From NCBI GenBank assembly GCA_964655005.1, contig CAZZKE010000013.1, forward strand, positions 1 through 55,438: DNA of 55,438 bases, in the 5' to 3' direction. The number at the start of each line of letters is the position of its first letter. Position 1 is the stretch's first letter. A program made the position numbers and the translations under genes. Below the pieces are notes generated by a model that saw only the letters and a program-made list of their open reading frames with translations, was not told the DNA's origin and did not search any database. Positions 27,033 to 37,196 of this stretch are shown piece after piece. The stretch is from CAZZKE01 sp964655005 (lineage in GTDB: Bacteria > Pseudomonadota > Alphaproteobacteria > Rhodospirillales > JABHCV01).

Positions 27033-27568
27033 TAAATATTCCCGTCCCCGGTTACCAGGTGGCGATGACGATTGGTAAACCTGGCCCACGTCAGGTAGAT
27101 CATCAGCACACAGGTCAGCGCCGTGGCGACCGACATGAAATAGGTTACCGGGGCGACCGGAATATTCAGGGCCGCCGTCTCGTCACCATAATTGACCTGC
27201 TCCTGCGCTTTTATCCACATGCGGTGACTAAGCACCGCGACCATCACCGAACTAAGGATACCGACCAGGGCGTCGCGCCAGCGCAGCAGCGATTTCGGCA
27301 TAAACTGGTCGATTAAATCGACGCTGATTTGTTCGTCATGCAGCGTCACCAACGGCAGTCCGGCAAAAATCAGGGCCGCCATCATAAGTTCGGTTATTTC
27401 GAAACCGCCGGGTACGGGTGAATTGAAGATATAGCGGCCCCAGACATCGACGAAGGTCAGCGTCATCATCAAAAACAGCAGTACCGCACCGATAGCGCCA
27501 AGCATTCGGGCCGCCAATGTGACGGCCCGGATACCTGTATTTTTAACGGTTTCGCTAGCTTCGTTCAC
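27032..27568 (-). CDS. dctQ: TRAP transporter small permease (DctQ), system 1
   Basis: 178 residues with four hydrophobic helices (GAIGAVLLFLMMTLTFVDVW, ITELMMAALIFAGLPLVTLHD, and two more) and the VDVWGRY / DEQISVDLI motifs of DctQ. ATG at 27568 overlaps the DctP stop (ATGA) and its own stop overlaps the dctM start by one base. Confidence 0.92.
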   Translation of the reverse strand: MNEASETVKNTGIRAVTLAARMLGAIGAVLLFLMMTLTFVDVWGRYIFNSPVPGGFEITELMMAALIFAGLPLVTLHDEQISVDLIDQFMPKSLLRWRDALVGILSSVMVAVLSHRMWIKAQEQVNYGDETAALNIPVAPVTYFMSVATALTCVLMIYLTWARFTNRHRHLVTGDGNI

Positions 27569-28593
27569 TTACCGGCAGCGGCGATTGCGGCGCGCAGATC
27601 GGTCATGATCTTGGCCCCGTCTATTCCTTTCGCCTTGAGCGAGGCAACCCATTTGCCCTCGATGGCGCTGGTCTTGTCCTTGATCTCCTTGATCAGGGCG
27701 GGCGAAGCGGTAGTGATCTGGACGCCGGCGGCCTTCATCGCCGCGACGCCGGCCTTGTCGGCATTATCCCAGCCACGACCGGCAATGCGAGAAAAGTTTT
27801 CACCCGACACCTTTTCGATAGCGGCCTGATCGGCCTTCGACAGGCTGGCGAATTTCTTCGGGTTCATGACCAAAAAGAAGCTGGTGTTGTACAGGCCGCC
27901 CGGAATAAAGGTGGCATAACGGATCAACTTGGTCAGCCGGAAGGACTTGATCGATTCCTTGGGGAAAAACACGCCGTCGGCGACCCCGTTGGACATCAAT
28001 TCGTATGATTTCGAGGCCGGTTTCAGCAGCGCCGTGACGCCGATGGCCTTGGCGACATCGTTAACCACGCCGCCGCCGACCCGAATTTTCAGGCCGGCCA
28101 GATCGGACAGCTTGTTGATCGGCCGCTTGGCGTTGTAAATCTGGCCGGGGCCATGGGTGAACATGCCAAGCACCTTAACGCCCTTGTGCTCGTTGTATTT
28201 TTCCAGATCCTTTTTATAGATACGCCAGTACGCGACCGACATGGCCTCGGCGCTATCGCCCAGGAACGGCATTTCCACCGCCTTGGTCAGCTGGAAGCGA
28301 CCCGGCTGATAACCATGCACGCCGTAGGTAATATCGGCGATACCATCCTTGGCCAGATCGAAACTGGCCGGCGGCTTGCCCAGCGCTTTGGCCAAAATCT
28401 TGATCTTGACATTGCCGTTGGTGGCGGCTTCCACTTCCTTGATCCACGGCACGATCATATCGGCGACTATGGGATGCTTCGGCGGCAACCATGACGACAA
28501 CGTCAGCGTGGTGGCCGCCTGCGCGGCGCCACCAAATGACGCCACGGCGAAAGCCGTAGCGGTAACCGCGCCTAGAGTAAATTTCCTGAACAT
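27565..28593 (-). CDS. dctP: TRAP transporter substrate-binding protein (DctP), system 1
   Basis: 342 residues from ATG at 28593, preceded by GGAGGA (28599-28604 on the minus strand). Signal peptide MFRKFTLGAVTATAFAVASF ending near AQAA. DctP features: LSSWLPPKHPIVADM, KDGIADITYGVHGY, KLSDLAGLKIRVGGG (the conserved ligand-carboxylate Arg lies in KIRV) and VMNPKKFASL. Periplasmic receptor for an organic acid, identity unknown. First gene of a dctPQM operon divergent from the reductive-dehalogenase-like gene. Confidence 0.93.
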   Translation of the reverse strand: MFRKFTLGAVTATAFAVASFGGAAQAATTLTLSSWLPPKHPIVADMIVPWIKEVEAATNGNVKIKILAKALGKPPASFDLAKDGIADITYGVHGYQPGRFQLTKAVEMPFLGDSAEAMSVAYWRIYKKDLEKYNEHKGVKVLGMFTHGPGQIYNAKRPINKLSDLAGLKIRVGGGVVNDVAKAIGVTALLKPASKSYELMSNGVADGVFFPKESIKSFRLTKLIRYATFIPGGLYNTSFFLVMNPKKFASLSKADQAAIEKVSGENFSRIAGRGWDNADKAGVAAMKAAGVQITTASPALIKEIKDKTSAIEGKWVASLKAKGIDGAKIMTDLRAAIAAAGK

Positions 28594-28780
28594 TTTATCC
28601 TCCCTGTTACGTGTTGATCGGCGACAAAGCCAACGGGCCAACGACGGCCTGCTCCTCCCGGCGACCCGCCCTTAACGCCCGAATTGCCAAGAAATCGTAA
28701 TTCGGTACCGGGTAGCCTATTTAGACCCTATTGTGCAGCGGATACGGGAATCATACAAGCCCCCAGTCGACAGAATTTGC

Positions 28781-28804
28781 TATAAATAAGACAGGCTGAC
28801 TGTC
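28781..28804 (+). promoter_or_regulatory. Candidate -10 box and inverted repeat upstream of the RdhA-like gene
   Basis: TATAAAT at 28781-28787 followed by GACAG-GCTGA-CTGTC (28790-28804), a 5-base-arm palindrome that would cover the transcription start. No clear -35 hexamer is seen. The ribosome-binding site GGGAG is at 28809-28813. Could be an operator for a regulator encoded elsewhere. Confidence 0.3.
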
Positions 28805-28819
28805 AACCGGGAGTTCATC

Positions 28820-30151
28820 ATGGCTTTGTTTTTCAAGAAGAACCGACCGCCACACCTGGGTTGCTACCCCATGGAGAAGCTAAAACGGGTCGATCATCCG
28901 ACCACCCGTATCGACGCCGAAAGGGTGCCCCGGGTGCCTTTTCGCGGCTCGTTCTTCAACCGGCCATTTTTCGGCGACCTGGGCCAGCGGGCGAAACGCG
29001 AACGGCCCCGCTTCGTCGCCAAATACCCCTTGTCCGAGGCCATGGGCGAAATCATGCGGGCCATAATACCCTTGCAGGACGGCGAAACGGCAGCGGAAAA
29101 AGCGCCGGAAACCGATGATCCCGAGGCCATGGCCCGGCATCTCAAGTCGCTGGCCTACTTCCTGGATATCGATCTGGTCGGCATCTGCAAAATTCCCGAC
29201 TATGCCTGGTATTCCCATGACGCCGACGGCAACGTGATCGAACCCTACCACAAATACGCCATCGTCATGCTGATCGATCAGGGGTTTGAAACCATGGAGG
29301 GGGCCTCGGGCGATGACTGGATTTCAGGCACGCAAAGTTACCGCGCCTATTTGCGCGGCGCCGAAGTCGGCAGCGTCATCGCCGGCTATATCCGCAAACT
29401 GGGCTACGGCGCGCGCTGCCAGTCCGCCGCCGATGGTCATGTTCTGCAAATTCCGCTGATGCTGTGGGCCGGCCTGGGCGAGTTGTCGCGGATTGGCGAG
29501 CTGGTGCTGAACCCGTTCATCGGGCCACGATCGAAAACCGTGGTGGTAACTACCGATTTAGCCATGACCTGCGACAAGCCGATAGACTTCGGCCTTCAGG
29601 ATTTTTGCCGGCGCTGCCGCAAGTGCGCCCGCGAGTGCCCTTGCGGGGCCATTCCGTTCGGCGACAAAATTATCTTCAACGGTTATGAAACCTGGAAGCC
29701 GGATGTCGAAAACTGCGCCAAATACCGCATCACTAATCAAAAAGGCGCGGCCTGCGGGCGCTGCATGAAGACCTGCCCCTTGAACAAGGTGGTCTCGAAA
29801 GACGGCACGCTGATTCACCGGGCGGCCAACTGGCTGGCCCTAAACCTGCCGTTCACACGACCGTTGCTGAACCCGCTGGCCATCCGCATGGACGACTGGC
29901 TGGGTTACGGCGGATTGGTCGCCGAACAAAAATGGTGGCTCGATCACGAGATCGTCGCGGGCCGGATCGTCAAACCCAGGGGAACCAACCGGCGCGGCAT
30001 CTCGCCGCATAAAACCATTCCCGCAAACCACAAGGTGGCGCTGTATCCGGCGGACGACTTGCCACCGGGCAATTTTATGGAAACTTTTCCGACGGATCGG
30101 AAAAAAGCGCTGCGTCGCGCCGTCGAGGCGAAAAATCCTGGCGACGCCTGA
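28820..30151 (+). CDS. Reductive-dehalogenase-like corrinoid/Fe-S protein, cytoplasmic
   Basis: 443 residues. Residues about 170-320 follow the catalytic part of RdhA enzymes: SYRAYLRGAEVG, IRKLGYGAR, GELSRIGELV, NPFIGPRSKTVVVTTD, KPIDFGLQDFC, then two ferredoxin groups, C263-xx-C266-xx-C269-xxx-C273-P and C299-x12-C312-xx-C315-xxx-C319-P. KPIDFG just before the first cluster is characteristic of RdhA and absent from the related epoxyqueuosine reductase QueG. There is no twin-arginine signal, so it is cytoplasmic, like the NpRdhA class, but it lacks the fused flavin/[2Fe-2S] reductase domain those have, and no RdhB anchor is encoded nearby. Whether it dehalogenates anything is unknown. Divergent from the first TRAP operon. 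Confidence 0.75.
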   Translation: MALFFKKNRPPHLGCYPMEKLKRVDHPTTRIDAERVPRVPFRGSFFNRPFFGDLGQRAKRERPRFVAKYPLSEAMGEIMRAIIPLQDGETAAEKAPETDDPEAMARHLKSLAYFLDIDLVGICKIPDYAWYSHDADGNVIEPYHKYAIVMLIDQGFETMEGASGDDWISGTQSYRAYLRGAEVGSVIAGYIRKLGYGARCQSAADGHVLQIPLMLWAGLGELSRIGELVLNPFIGPRSKTVVVTTDLAMTCDKPIDFGLQDFCRRCRKCARECPCGAIPFGDKIIFNGYETWKPDVENCAKYRITNQKGAACGRCMKTCPLNKVVSKDGTLIHRAANWLALNLPFTRPLLNPLAIRMDDWLGYGGLVAEQKWWLDHEIVAGRIVKPRGTNRRGISPHKTIPANHKVALYPADDLPPGNFMETFPTDRKKALRRAVEAKNPGDA

Positions 30152-30201
30152 AAAAAACGGCGGCGCCGGGCCCGGGAATGTCCCCGGAAAAGGCGCCGCC
30201 G
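30151..30201 (-). terminator. Rho-independent terminator after the second dctP
   Basis: CGGCGGCGCC (30158-30167) pairs with GGCGCCGCCG (30192-30201), a 10-bp GC stem with a smaller hairpin inside. On the minus strand it is followed by T7 (plus-strand A run 30151-30157), an ideal terminator for the gene ending at 30226. It could also stop transcripts of the convergent RdhA-like gene, though the T run on that side is weaker. Confidence 0.8.
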
Positions 30202-30225
30202 GCTTAACCGTTTTGAATCAGCGGA

Positions 30226-31278
30226 TCAGCTATAGCGATACGGACGACCGGCTTTTTCCATGACCTCCGCATAATCCTTGAAAATTTGAACCACTTTAGC
30301 CGATCTGGGGCTCTTTTGGGCGACTTCGTCCCAGAACTTGAGCGCCTCGGCCTCTACCTTCGCCCATTCTTCATCGGGAATGGAAGTCAGTTCCAGTTTG
30401 GTCCCCTGGGTGCGCAACTTCGCTTCACCGGCCCAATACCAGTGCTGACGACGGTAATGCGAACTATCCGTGGCGATACGGAATAATTCCTGAAGATGCG
30501 GCGGCAATTCGTCCCAGCGGGTCTGGTTGACGAAGAACGAACCGATCCAGGCGCCGGTGATATTATTGGTCAGGAAATATTTGGTCACATCGGCCCAGCC
30601 GACTGTGTAGTCTTCGGTAATGCCCGACCAGGCCATGCCGTCCAGTTCGCCCGTCTGCACCGCCACTTCGGCGTCTTCATAGGGGATATTGACCGGAATC
30701 ACGCCGAAACGCGACATCAGCTTGCCGGCGGTCGGGAAGGTGTAGACGCGCAGCCCCTTGAGATCGTCGAGGCTGCGGATCGGCTTGACGGTGTTGAAGT
30801 GGCACGGATCCCAGGAACCGGCGCTGATCCATTTGACATTGTCGATTTCGCTGTAGGCTTCTTCCCAGATTTCCTTCAGGCCGTATTCATTGAACAGCAC
30901 CGGAACGTCCAGGCTATAGCGGGTGGAAAAAGGGAAATAGCCGCCGAATACCGACACATCGACGGGGGCCGCCATGGAATCCTCGTCGCTTTGCACGGCA
31001 TCGATGGTGCCTCTCTGCATGGCCCGGAACAACTCACCGGTCGGCACCAGCTGGTCGGCGGTATAAAGTTCGATCACCATCTCGCCGTTGGCGACCTTGT
31101 TAAAGGCATCGACCGACGGCTGGATAACATGCTTGGCCAGGGTAGCGCCGGCATAAGTCTGTAAGCGCCACTTTATGGGCGTCGCCGCACGGACATGCGG
31201 GGCGCTAAGCGTCGTCGCCGCGACGGCGCCGACCGTCGCCGTCGCCGCTGTTTTCAAAAATTCCCGTCTTTTAGACAT
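30226..31278 (-). CDS. dctP: TRAP transporter substrate-binding protein (DctP), system 2, Tat-exported
   Basis: 350 residues from ATG at 31278 with GGAGGA 7 bases upstream; a longer in-frame ATG at 31317 has no such site. N-terminus MSKRREFLKTAATATVGA is a twin-arginine signal (RREFLK) with cleavage near HVRA. DctP-family features: KWRLQTYAG, ADQLVPTGELFRAMQRGTID, IRSLDDLKGLRVYTFPT and the GELDGMAWSG ligand loop. These match the DctP subgroup that often binds alpha-keto or larger organic acids. Last gene of its operon, 123 bases after dctM. Confidence 0.92.
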   Translation of the reverse strand: MSKRREFLKTAATATVGAVAATTLSAPHVRAATPIKWRLQTYAGATLAKHVIQPSVDAFNKVANGEMVIELYTADQLVPTGELFRAMQRGTIDAVQSDEDSMAAPVDVSVFGGYFPFSTRYSLDVPVLFNEYGLKEIWEEAYSEIDNVKWISAGSWDPCHFNTVKPIRSLDDLKGLRVYTFPTAGKLMSRFGVIPVNIPYEDAEVAVQTGELDGMAWSGITEDYTVGWADVTKYFLTNNITGAWIGSFFVNQTRWDELPPHLQELFRIATDSSHYRRQHWYWAGEAKLRTQGTKLELTSIPDEEWAKVEAEALKFWDEVAQKSPRSAKVVQIFKDYAEVMEKAGRPYRYS

Positions 31279-31299
31279 TTCTGTATCCTCCCCGAATGT

Positions 31300-31313
31300 T
31301 ATTACAGGTAATA
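31300..31313. promoter_or_regulatory. Palindrome upstream of the second dctP
   Basis: TATTAC-AG-GTAATA, perfect 6-base arms, 22 bases upstream of the dctP start in an otherwise gene-free 123-base gap. A possible operator, or a short mRNA hairpin separating expression of the binding protein from the membrane genes. No promoter hexamers are convincing nearby. Confidence 0.3.
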
Positions 31314-31401
31314 CCAACGCGTTTGTTAAGGTCCGTATATAATCACATCGCCTGGCCGGTTTCCACCTAATAAAGGCGTTATTCCCCGAACATAAACGGC
31401 C

Positions 31402-32724
31402 CTAGTTGCCATAGAATTTGTTTGGCAGCCACATGGCGATTTCGGGGAAGATTATCACCAGCATCAGCCCGAAAACCATCACCAGCACGAACGGCACGAT
31501 CGAACGATAAATATCCGGCAGGGTTATTTCCGGCGGGGCCATGGCGCGCATCAGGAACAGGTTGTAGCCGAACGGCGGCGTCATGTAGGCGATCTGACAG
31601 GTGATGGTATAAAGAACGCCGTACCAGACCAGATCGAACCCCAGCGCGCCGACCAGGGGCACATAAAGCGGCGCGACGATGACCAGCATCGCGGTATCGT
31701 CGAGAAACATGCCCATGACGATGTAGGAAAGCTGCATCATAATCAGGATTTCCCACGGCGTCAGCCCCAGCCTGCCGACAAACAGCGACTCGATCGCCTT
31801 GACCGCGCCAAGGCCGTCAAAAACGGCGCCGAAAGCCAGCGCCGCCAGGATGATCCACATGAACATGCTGCTGATACTTAATGTCTTGCGGATGGTGTTT
31901 TCTATCACCTGCGCGTTCAGCCGGCCCTTGGCCAGGGCCGCCAGGGTCGCCGCCACGGCGCCGACGGCCGCACTTTCGGTCAGGCTGGTGTAGCCCATCA
32001 GGAACAGTCCGGTCATGGAGAAGAAAATCAAAAGCGGTATTATACCAGCACGGAGCAGCGCCAGCTTCTGGCCCCAGGGAATATCGCGTTCTTCCTTTGG
32101 CAGGGCCGGACCCAGGGCCGGATTTATCTTGCAGCGGATCAGGATATACACGATGAACAGGCCGGCCAGCATCAGGCCCGGAAAAACACCGGCCAGCCAC
32201 AATTTTCCGACCGGTTGACGGGCAATCATGCCGTACAGCACAAGCACCACGCTGGGCGGCACCAGGATACCCAGGGAACTGCCGGCCTGGACCACGCCGG
32301 TCACCATAACCTTGTCGTAACCGCGCCGCAGCAGTTCCGGTAATGCTATGCTGGCGCCGATAGCCATGCCGGCGACGCTAAGGCCGTTCATCGCCGAGAT
32401 CACCACCATCAGGCCGATCGTGCCGATGGCCAGACCGCCGGGGACCGGACCGGACCAGACATGGAACATTCGATAAAGGTCCTCGGCGATGCCCGATTCC
32501 GAAAGCATGTAGCCCATGTAGATAAACAGCGGCAGGGTCAGCAGCGGATACCACTTCATCAACTTCATGGCCGCGCTGAAGCCCATTTCGGAACCGCCGT
32601 CACCCCACAAGGCCAGGGCGGCGGCGACCGCAACGAAACCGATGGCGGCGAACACCCGCTGCCCGGTCAGCAGCAGCAACATCATCGATGAAAACATCAG
32701 CAGGGCGATGAGTTCATAACTCAT
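31402..32724 (-). CDS. dctM: TRAP transporter large permease (DctM), system 2
   Basis: 440 residues from ATG at 32724 that overlaps the dctQ stop (ATGA); the open frame upstream of it lies inside dctQ and is rejected. About 12-13 helices with DctM signatures PLFIYMGYMLSESGIAEDLY, GSSLGILVPPSVVLVLYG, FMGYTSLTESAAVGAV-like segments and FLDDTAMLVIVAPLYVP. Works with the small permease and the Tat-exported binding protein of the same operon. Confidence 0.93.
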   Translation of the reverse strand: MSYELIALLMFSSMMLLLLTGQRVFAAIGFVAVAAALALWGDGGSEMGFSAAMKLMKWYPLLTLPLFIYMGYMLSESGIAEDLYRMFHVWSGPVPGGLAIGTIGLMVVISAMNGLSVAGMAIGASIALPELLRRGYDKVMVTGVVQAGSSLGILVPPSVVLVLYGMIARQPVGKLWLAGVFPGLMLAGLFIVYILIRCKINPALGPALPKEERDIPWGQKLALLRAGIIPLLIFFSMTGLFLMGYTSLTESAAVGAVAATLAALAKGRLNAQVIENTIRKTLSISSMFMWIILAALAFGAVFDGLGAVKAIESLFVGRLGLTPWEILIMMQLSYIVMGMFLDDTAMLVIVAPLYVPLVGALGFDLVWYGVLYTITCQIAYMTPPFGYNLFLMRAMAPPEITLPDIYRSIVPFVLVMVFGLMLVIIFPEIAMWLPNKFYGN

Positions 32725-33230
32725 GTGATAGATACGCCCCTGACCTTGGCTATATCCTTGAAGAATATGGAAATCGCCTGCAACAGCATCATGAAAATTC
32801 CGATCATCATGATGATCTTGATCGGCGCCATGTAAGGCGCCCACGAAGAATAGCTTTCCTCGCCATATTGCAGGGCGTATCGCGTACTCGAAAGACTGCC
32901 CCACAGCAGGAAGATCAGATAAAAGACCATGAAAAATGCGGTAATTGAATCGGCGAAGGCCTTTTTTCTGGTCGACCAGCGGCCATAGATCAGGTCCATC
33001 CGGACATGGCTGTTAAGCTGCATGGAATAACCGCCGCCCAGCATGTAATAGGCGGCCATCGAGAATTGCGCCATTTCCAGGGTCCACAGCGACGGCATGA
33101 AAAATGTCTTCGATATGGATGAATAGAAAAGCAGGCCGATCATCCCGAAGATCATGTACATGGCCATCCGGCCGATCACCAGATTCACTTTATCGACATA
33201 ACGAACGTAGGCTTTTATTGCATCCGGCAT
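32721..33230 (-). CDS. dctQ: TRAP transporter small permease (DctQ), system 2
   Basis: 169 residues from ATG at 33230 (MPDAIKAYVRYVDK), with AAGGGAA upstream. Four hydrophobic helices: MAMYMIFGMIGLLFYSS, MAQFSMAAYYMLGGGY, ITAFFMVFYLIFLLWGSL and IKIIMMIGIFMMLLQAIS; the NSHVRMDLIY loop is the usual DctQ motif. First gene of the second TRAP operon, 138 bases from the divergent recQ. Confidence 0.9.
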   Translation of the reverse strand: MPDAIKAYVRYVDKVNLVIGRMAMYMIFGMIGLLFYSSISKTFFMPSLWTLEMAQFSMAAYYMLGGGYSMQLNSHVRMDLIYGRWSTRKKAFADSITAFFMVFYLIFLLWGSLSSTRYALQYGEESYSSWAPYMAPIKIIMMIGIFMMLLQAISIFFKDIAKVRGVSIT

Positions 33231-33368
33231 TCTATTTCCCTTTTCGGCGGCTTTCCAAACCGCCGCCGATCCCTCGTCGGCCCGTACGTTAATGTCAATG
33301 TGTTCGACGGTCCAGCCACAAACAGGGTTTTTTCTCGAATACGGCGCGGCGCTGGATATAGTGGCCCC

Positions 33369-35164
<1,796 letters not shown>

Positions 35165-35168
<4 letters not shown>

Positions 35169-35578
35169 CGCCCATCGGGAATAACCGCGGTCGCTTCGAT
35201 TTCAAGCTTGGCGCCGTCTTCTATAAAGCCGCGGACCTCGATTACCGCCATCGCCGGATAGTGGCGACCGATGATCTCGCGATAGGCCTGGCCCAGTTCT
35301 TTCAGGGACGACAGGTATTCCCGCTTGTCGCCGATGAACCAGGTCATGCGGACAATATGTTCGGGCCTGGCGTTGGCCTCGTTCAGGACGGCGACGATAT
35401 TCTTCAGCACCTGGCGAAACTGGCCGGCGAAATCGTCGGTCTCGAACAGCTCTTTCTCGTTCCATCCGACCATGCCGCCGACATAGACGGTCCGGCCGCT
35501 GGCGACGACGCCGTTGCTGTAGCCCTTGGCGCGGGGCCAGCCGGGAGGTTGCAGGAATTGAAAATTATTTTCGCTCAT
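35165..35578 (-). CDS. RidA/YjgF-family protein, probable anthranilate-pathway enamine-handling role
   Basis: 137 residues, the standard RidA length: YSNGVVASGRTVYVGGMVGW, QFRQVLKNIVAVLNEANA, IVRMTWFI, and the C-terminal KLEIEATAVIP. RidA proteins hydrolyse enamines and imines. The Arg that makes the salt bridge with the substrate carboxylate (PARS in RidA) is replaced by PAMA here, so it belongs to a divergent subgroup and a CoA-thioester rather than a free carboxylate substrate is conceivable. ATG at 35578 overlaps the ligase stop (ATGA), making it the last gene of the anthranilate operon. Confidence 0.85.
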
Positions 35579-37194
35579 TGGTTTTCCTTCAGTTTGAATC
35601 TCTGGATTTTACCGGTTTGTGTTTTCGGCAGTTGTTCGACAAATCTGACCAGGCGCGGATATTTGTAGGGCGCGATGGTCGCCTTTACGTGGTCCTGTAA
35701 TTCCCCGGCCAGTTCTTCGCTGGCCGGCACGCCCTGACGCAGGACCGCATGGGCCGCGACGATCATTCCCCGTTGTTCGTCGGGAACGCCGACCACGGCG
35801 CATTCCAGCACGCTTTCATGCAGCAGCAACGCCTGTTCCACTTCCGGGCCGGCGATGTTGTAACCCGACGAGACGATCATGTCATCGGATCTGGCGACGA
35901 AATGGAAACAGTCGTCTTCATCCTGGGTGAAAATGTCGCCCGTCAGGTTCCAGCCGTCCCGGACATATCCGGCCTGGCGATCGTCGGCCAGATAGCGGCA
36001 GCCGGTCGGCCCACGCACCGCCAGCCGACCGATTTCGCCACGGGGAACCTCGTGCATATGGTCATCGACGATCTTCGCCTGATAGCCATCGACCACGCGG
36101 CCGGTGCTGCCCGCCCTGGCGTCGTCGAACCGGTTGGAAATAAAGATGTGCAGCATTTCGGTGGCGCCGATACCGTCGAGTATGGGTTTTCCCGTCTTGC
36201 CGATCCATTCATCGAAAATGGCGCCGGGCAGGGTTTCCCCGGCCGACACCGCGCAGCGCAGGGTCGACAGGTCGGCGCCTTCATCCATGGCCTGCAACAT
36301 GACCCGATAGGCGGTCGGCGCGGTAAAGCAGATGGTCGCACCATAGGTCTCGATTATCTTGACCATTTCCGGCGGCGAGGCGTCTTCCAGCAAGGTCGCC
36401 GTCGCCCCGAACCGCAGCGGAAACACCGCCAGCCCGCCAAGGCCGAAGGTAAAGGCCAGCGGCGGCGAGCCGACAAATACGTCTTCGGGCGTCACCCGCA
36501 GGACCTCCCCGGCGTAGCCATCGGCGATAATCAGCAGATCACGATGAAAATGCATGGTCGCCTTGGGCTCGCCGGTGGTGCCCGAGGTAAAGCCAAGCAG
36601 CGCGACATCGTCGCGGCCGGTGCGGACGGCGTCGAACCTGACCGGTTTGCCAAGCGCCATGCGGTCCAGTTCGGCATCGTGATTGGCCGTGCCGTCGAAG
36701 CCGACCACCTTTTTCAGAAACCCGCTTCGCTTGGCGCAATTGACCAGTTCATCCATCAGCCGGGTATCGCACAGGGCCAGGGCGATTTCCGCCTTGTCGA
36801 TAATCTTGCCCAGTTCGAAGGCGCGCAGCATGGGCATGGTGTTAACCACCACGGCCCCGGCCTTGGTCGCCGCCAGCCAGCACGCGACCATCGCCGGATT
36901 GTTGGCGGCGCGGATCAGCACCCGGTTACCCGGCACGATACCAAGGTCGTCGACCAGCACATGGGCCAGACGGTTGGTCCAGTCCGACAGTTCCTTATAG
37001 GTGCGCCGGCGACCGTTGCCGATCAGCGCGGTGTGATCGCCGAAACCCCGCTCGACCATGTCATCGGTCAGCGCCACGGCGGCGTTCAGATATTCCGGAT
37101 AGGGATATTTTTCAAGCAGGAAGTCAGGCAACTGTCCGTGTGCGGGCAGGTTGTCCCGGCTGAATGTATCGTCGTGTGCGGAGGGTCCCAACAT
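35575..37194 (-). CDS. abmG: 2-aminobenzoate-CoA ligase (benzoate-CoA ligase family)
   Basis: 539 residues from ATG at 37194, two bases after the upstream stop. Adenylate-forming motifs: LLGFTSGTTGEPKATMHF (P-loop-like A3), DGIGATEML (A5), WNLTGDIF (A7), and catalytic Lys in PKTQTGKIQRFKL (A10). The family is that of benzoate/2-aminobenzoate-CoA ligases; the substrate call rests on operon membership with 2-aminobenzoyl-CoA monooxygenase/reductase. It activates anthranilate to anthraniloyl-CoA using ATP, giving AMP and PPi. Confidence 0.85.
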   Translation of the reverse strand: MLGPSAHDDTFSRDNLPAHGQLPDFLLEKYPYPEYLNAAVALTDDMVERGFGDHTALIGNGRRRTYKELSDWTNRLAHVLVDDLGIVPGNRVLIRAANNPAMVACWLAATKAGAVVVNTMPMLRAFELGKIIDKAEIALALCDTRLMDELVNCAKRSGFLKKVVGFDGTANHDAELDRMALGKPVRFDAVRTGRDDVALLGFTSGTTGEPKATMHFHRDLLIIADGYAGEVLRVTPEDVFVGSPPLAFTFGLGGLAVFPLRFGATATLLEDASPPEMVKIIETYGATICFTAPTAYRVMLQAMDEGADLSTLRCAVSAGETLPGAIFDEWIGKTGKPILDGIGATEMLHIFISNRFDDARAGSTGRVVDGYQAKIVDDHMHEVPRGEIGRLAVRGPTGCRYLADDRQAGYVRDGWNLTGDIFTQDEDDCFHFVARSDDMIVSSGYNIAGPEVEQALLLHESVLECAVVGVPDEQRGMIVAAHAVLRQGVPASEELAGELQDHVKATIAPYKYPRLVRFVEQLPKTQTGKIQRFKLKENQ

Positions 37195-37196
37195 GG

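Noticed and set aside
28820..30151. Epoxyqueuosine reductase (QueG) as the identity of the Fe-S protein
   Set aside because: The KPIDFG-x-x-x-FC lead-in, the long C-x12-C spacing in the second cluster and the 443-residue length fit RdhA better; the QueG FGCDxCQ segment is absent.
31299..31311. The 13-base sequence shared with 48341-48353 as a dispersed regulatory repeat
   Set aside because: A few dozen chance 13-base matches are expected in a window of this size, and the two sites lie in different contexts (before dctP, after dppA).
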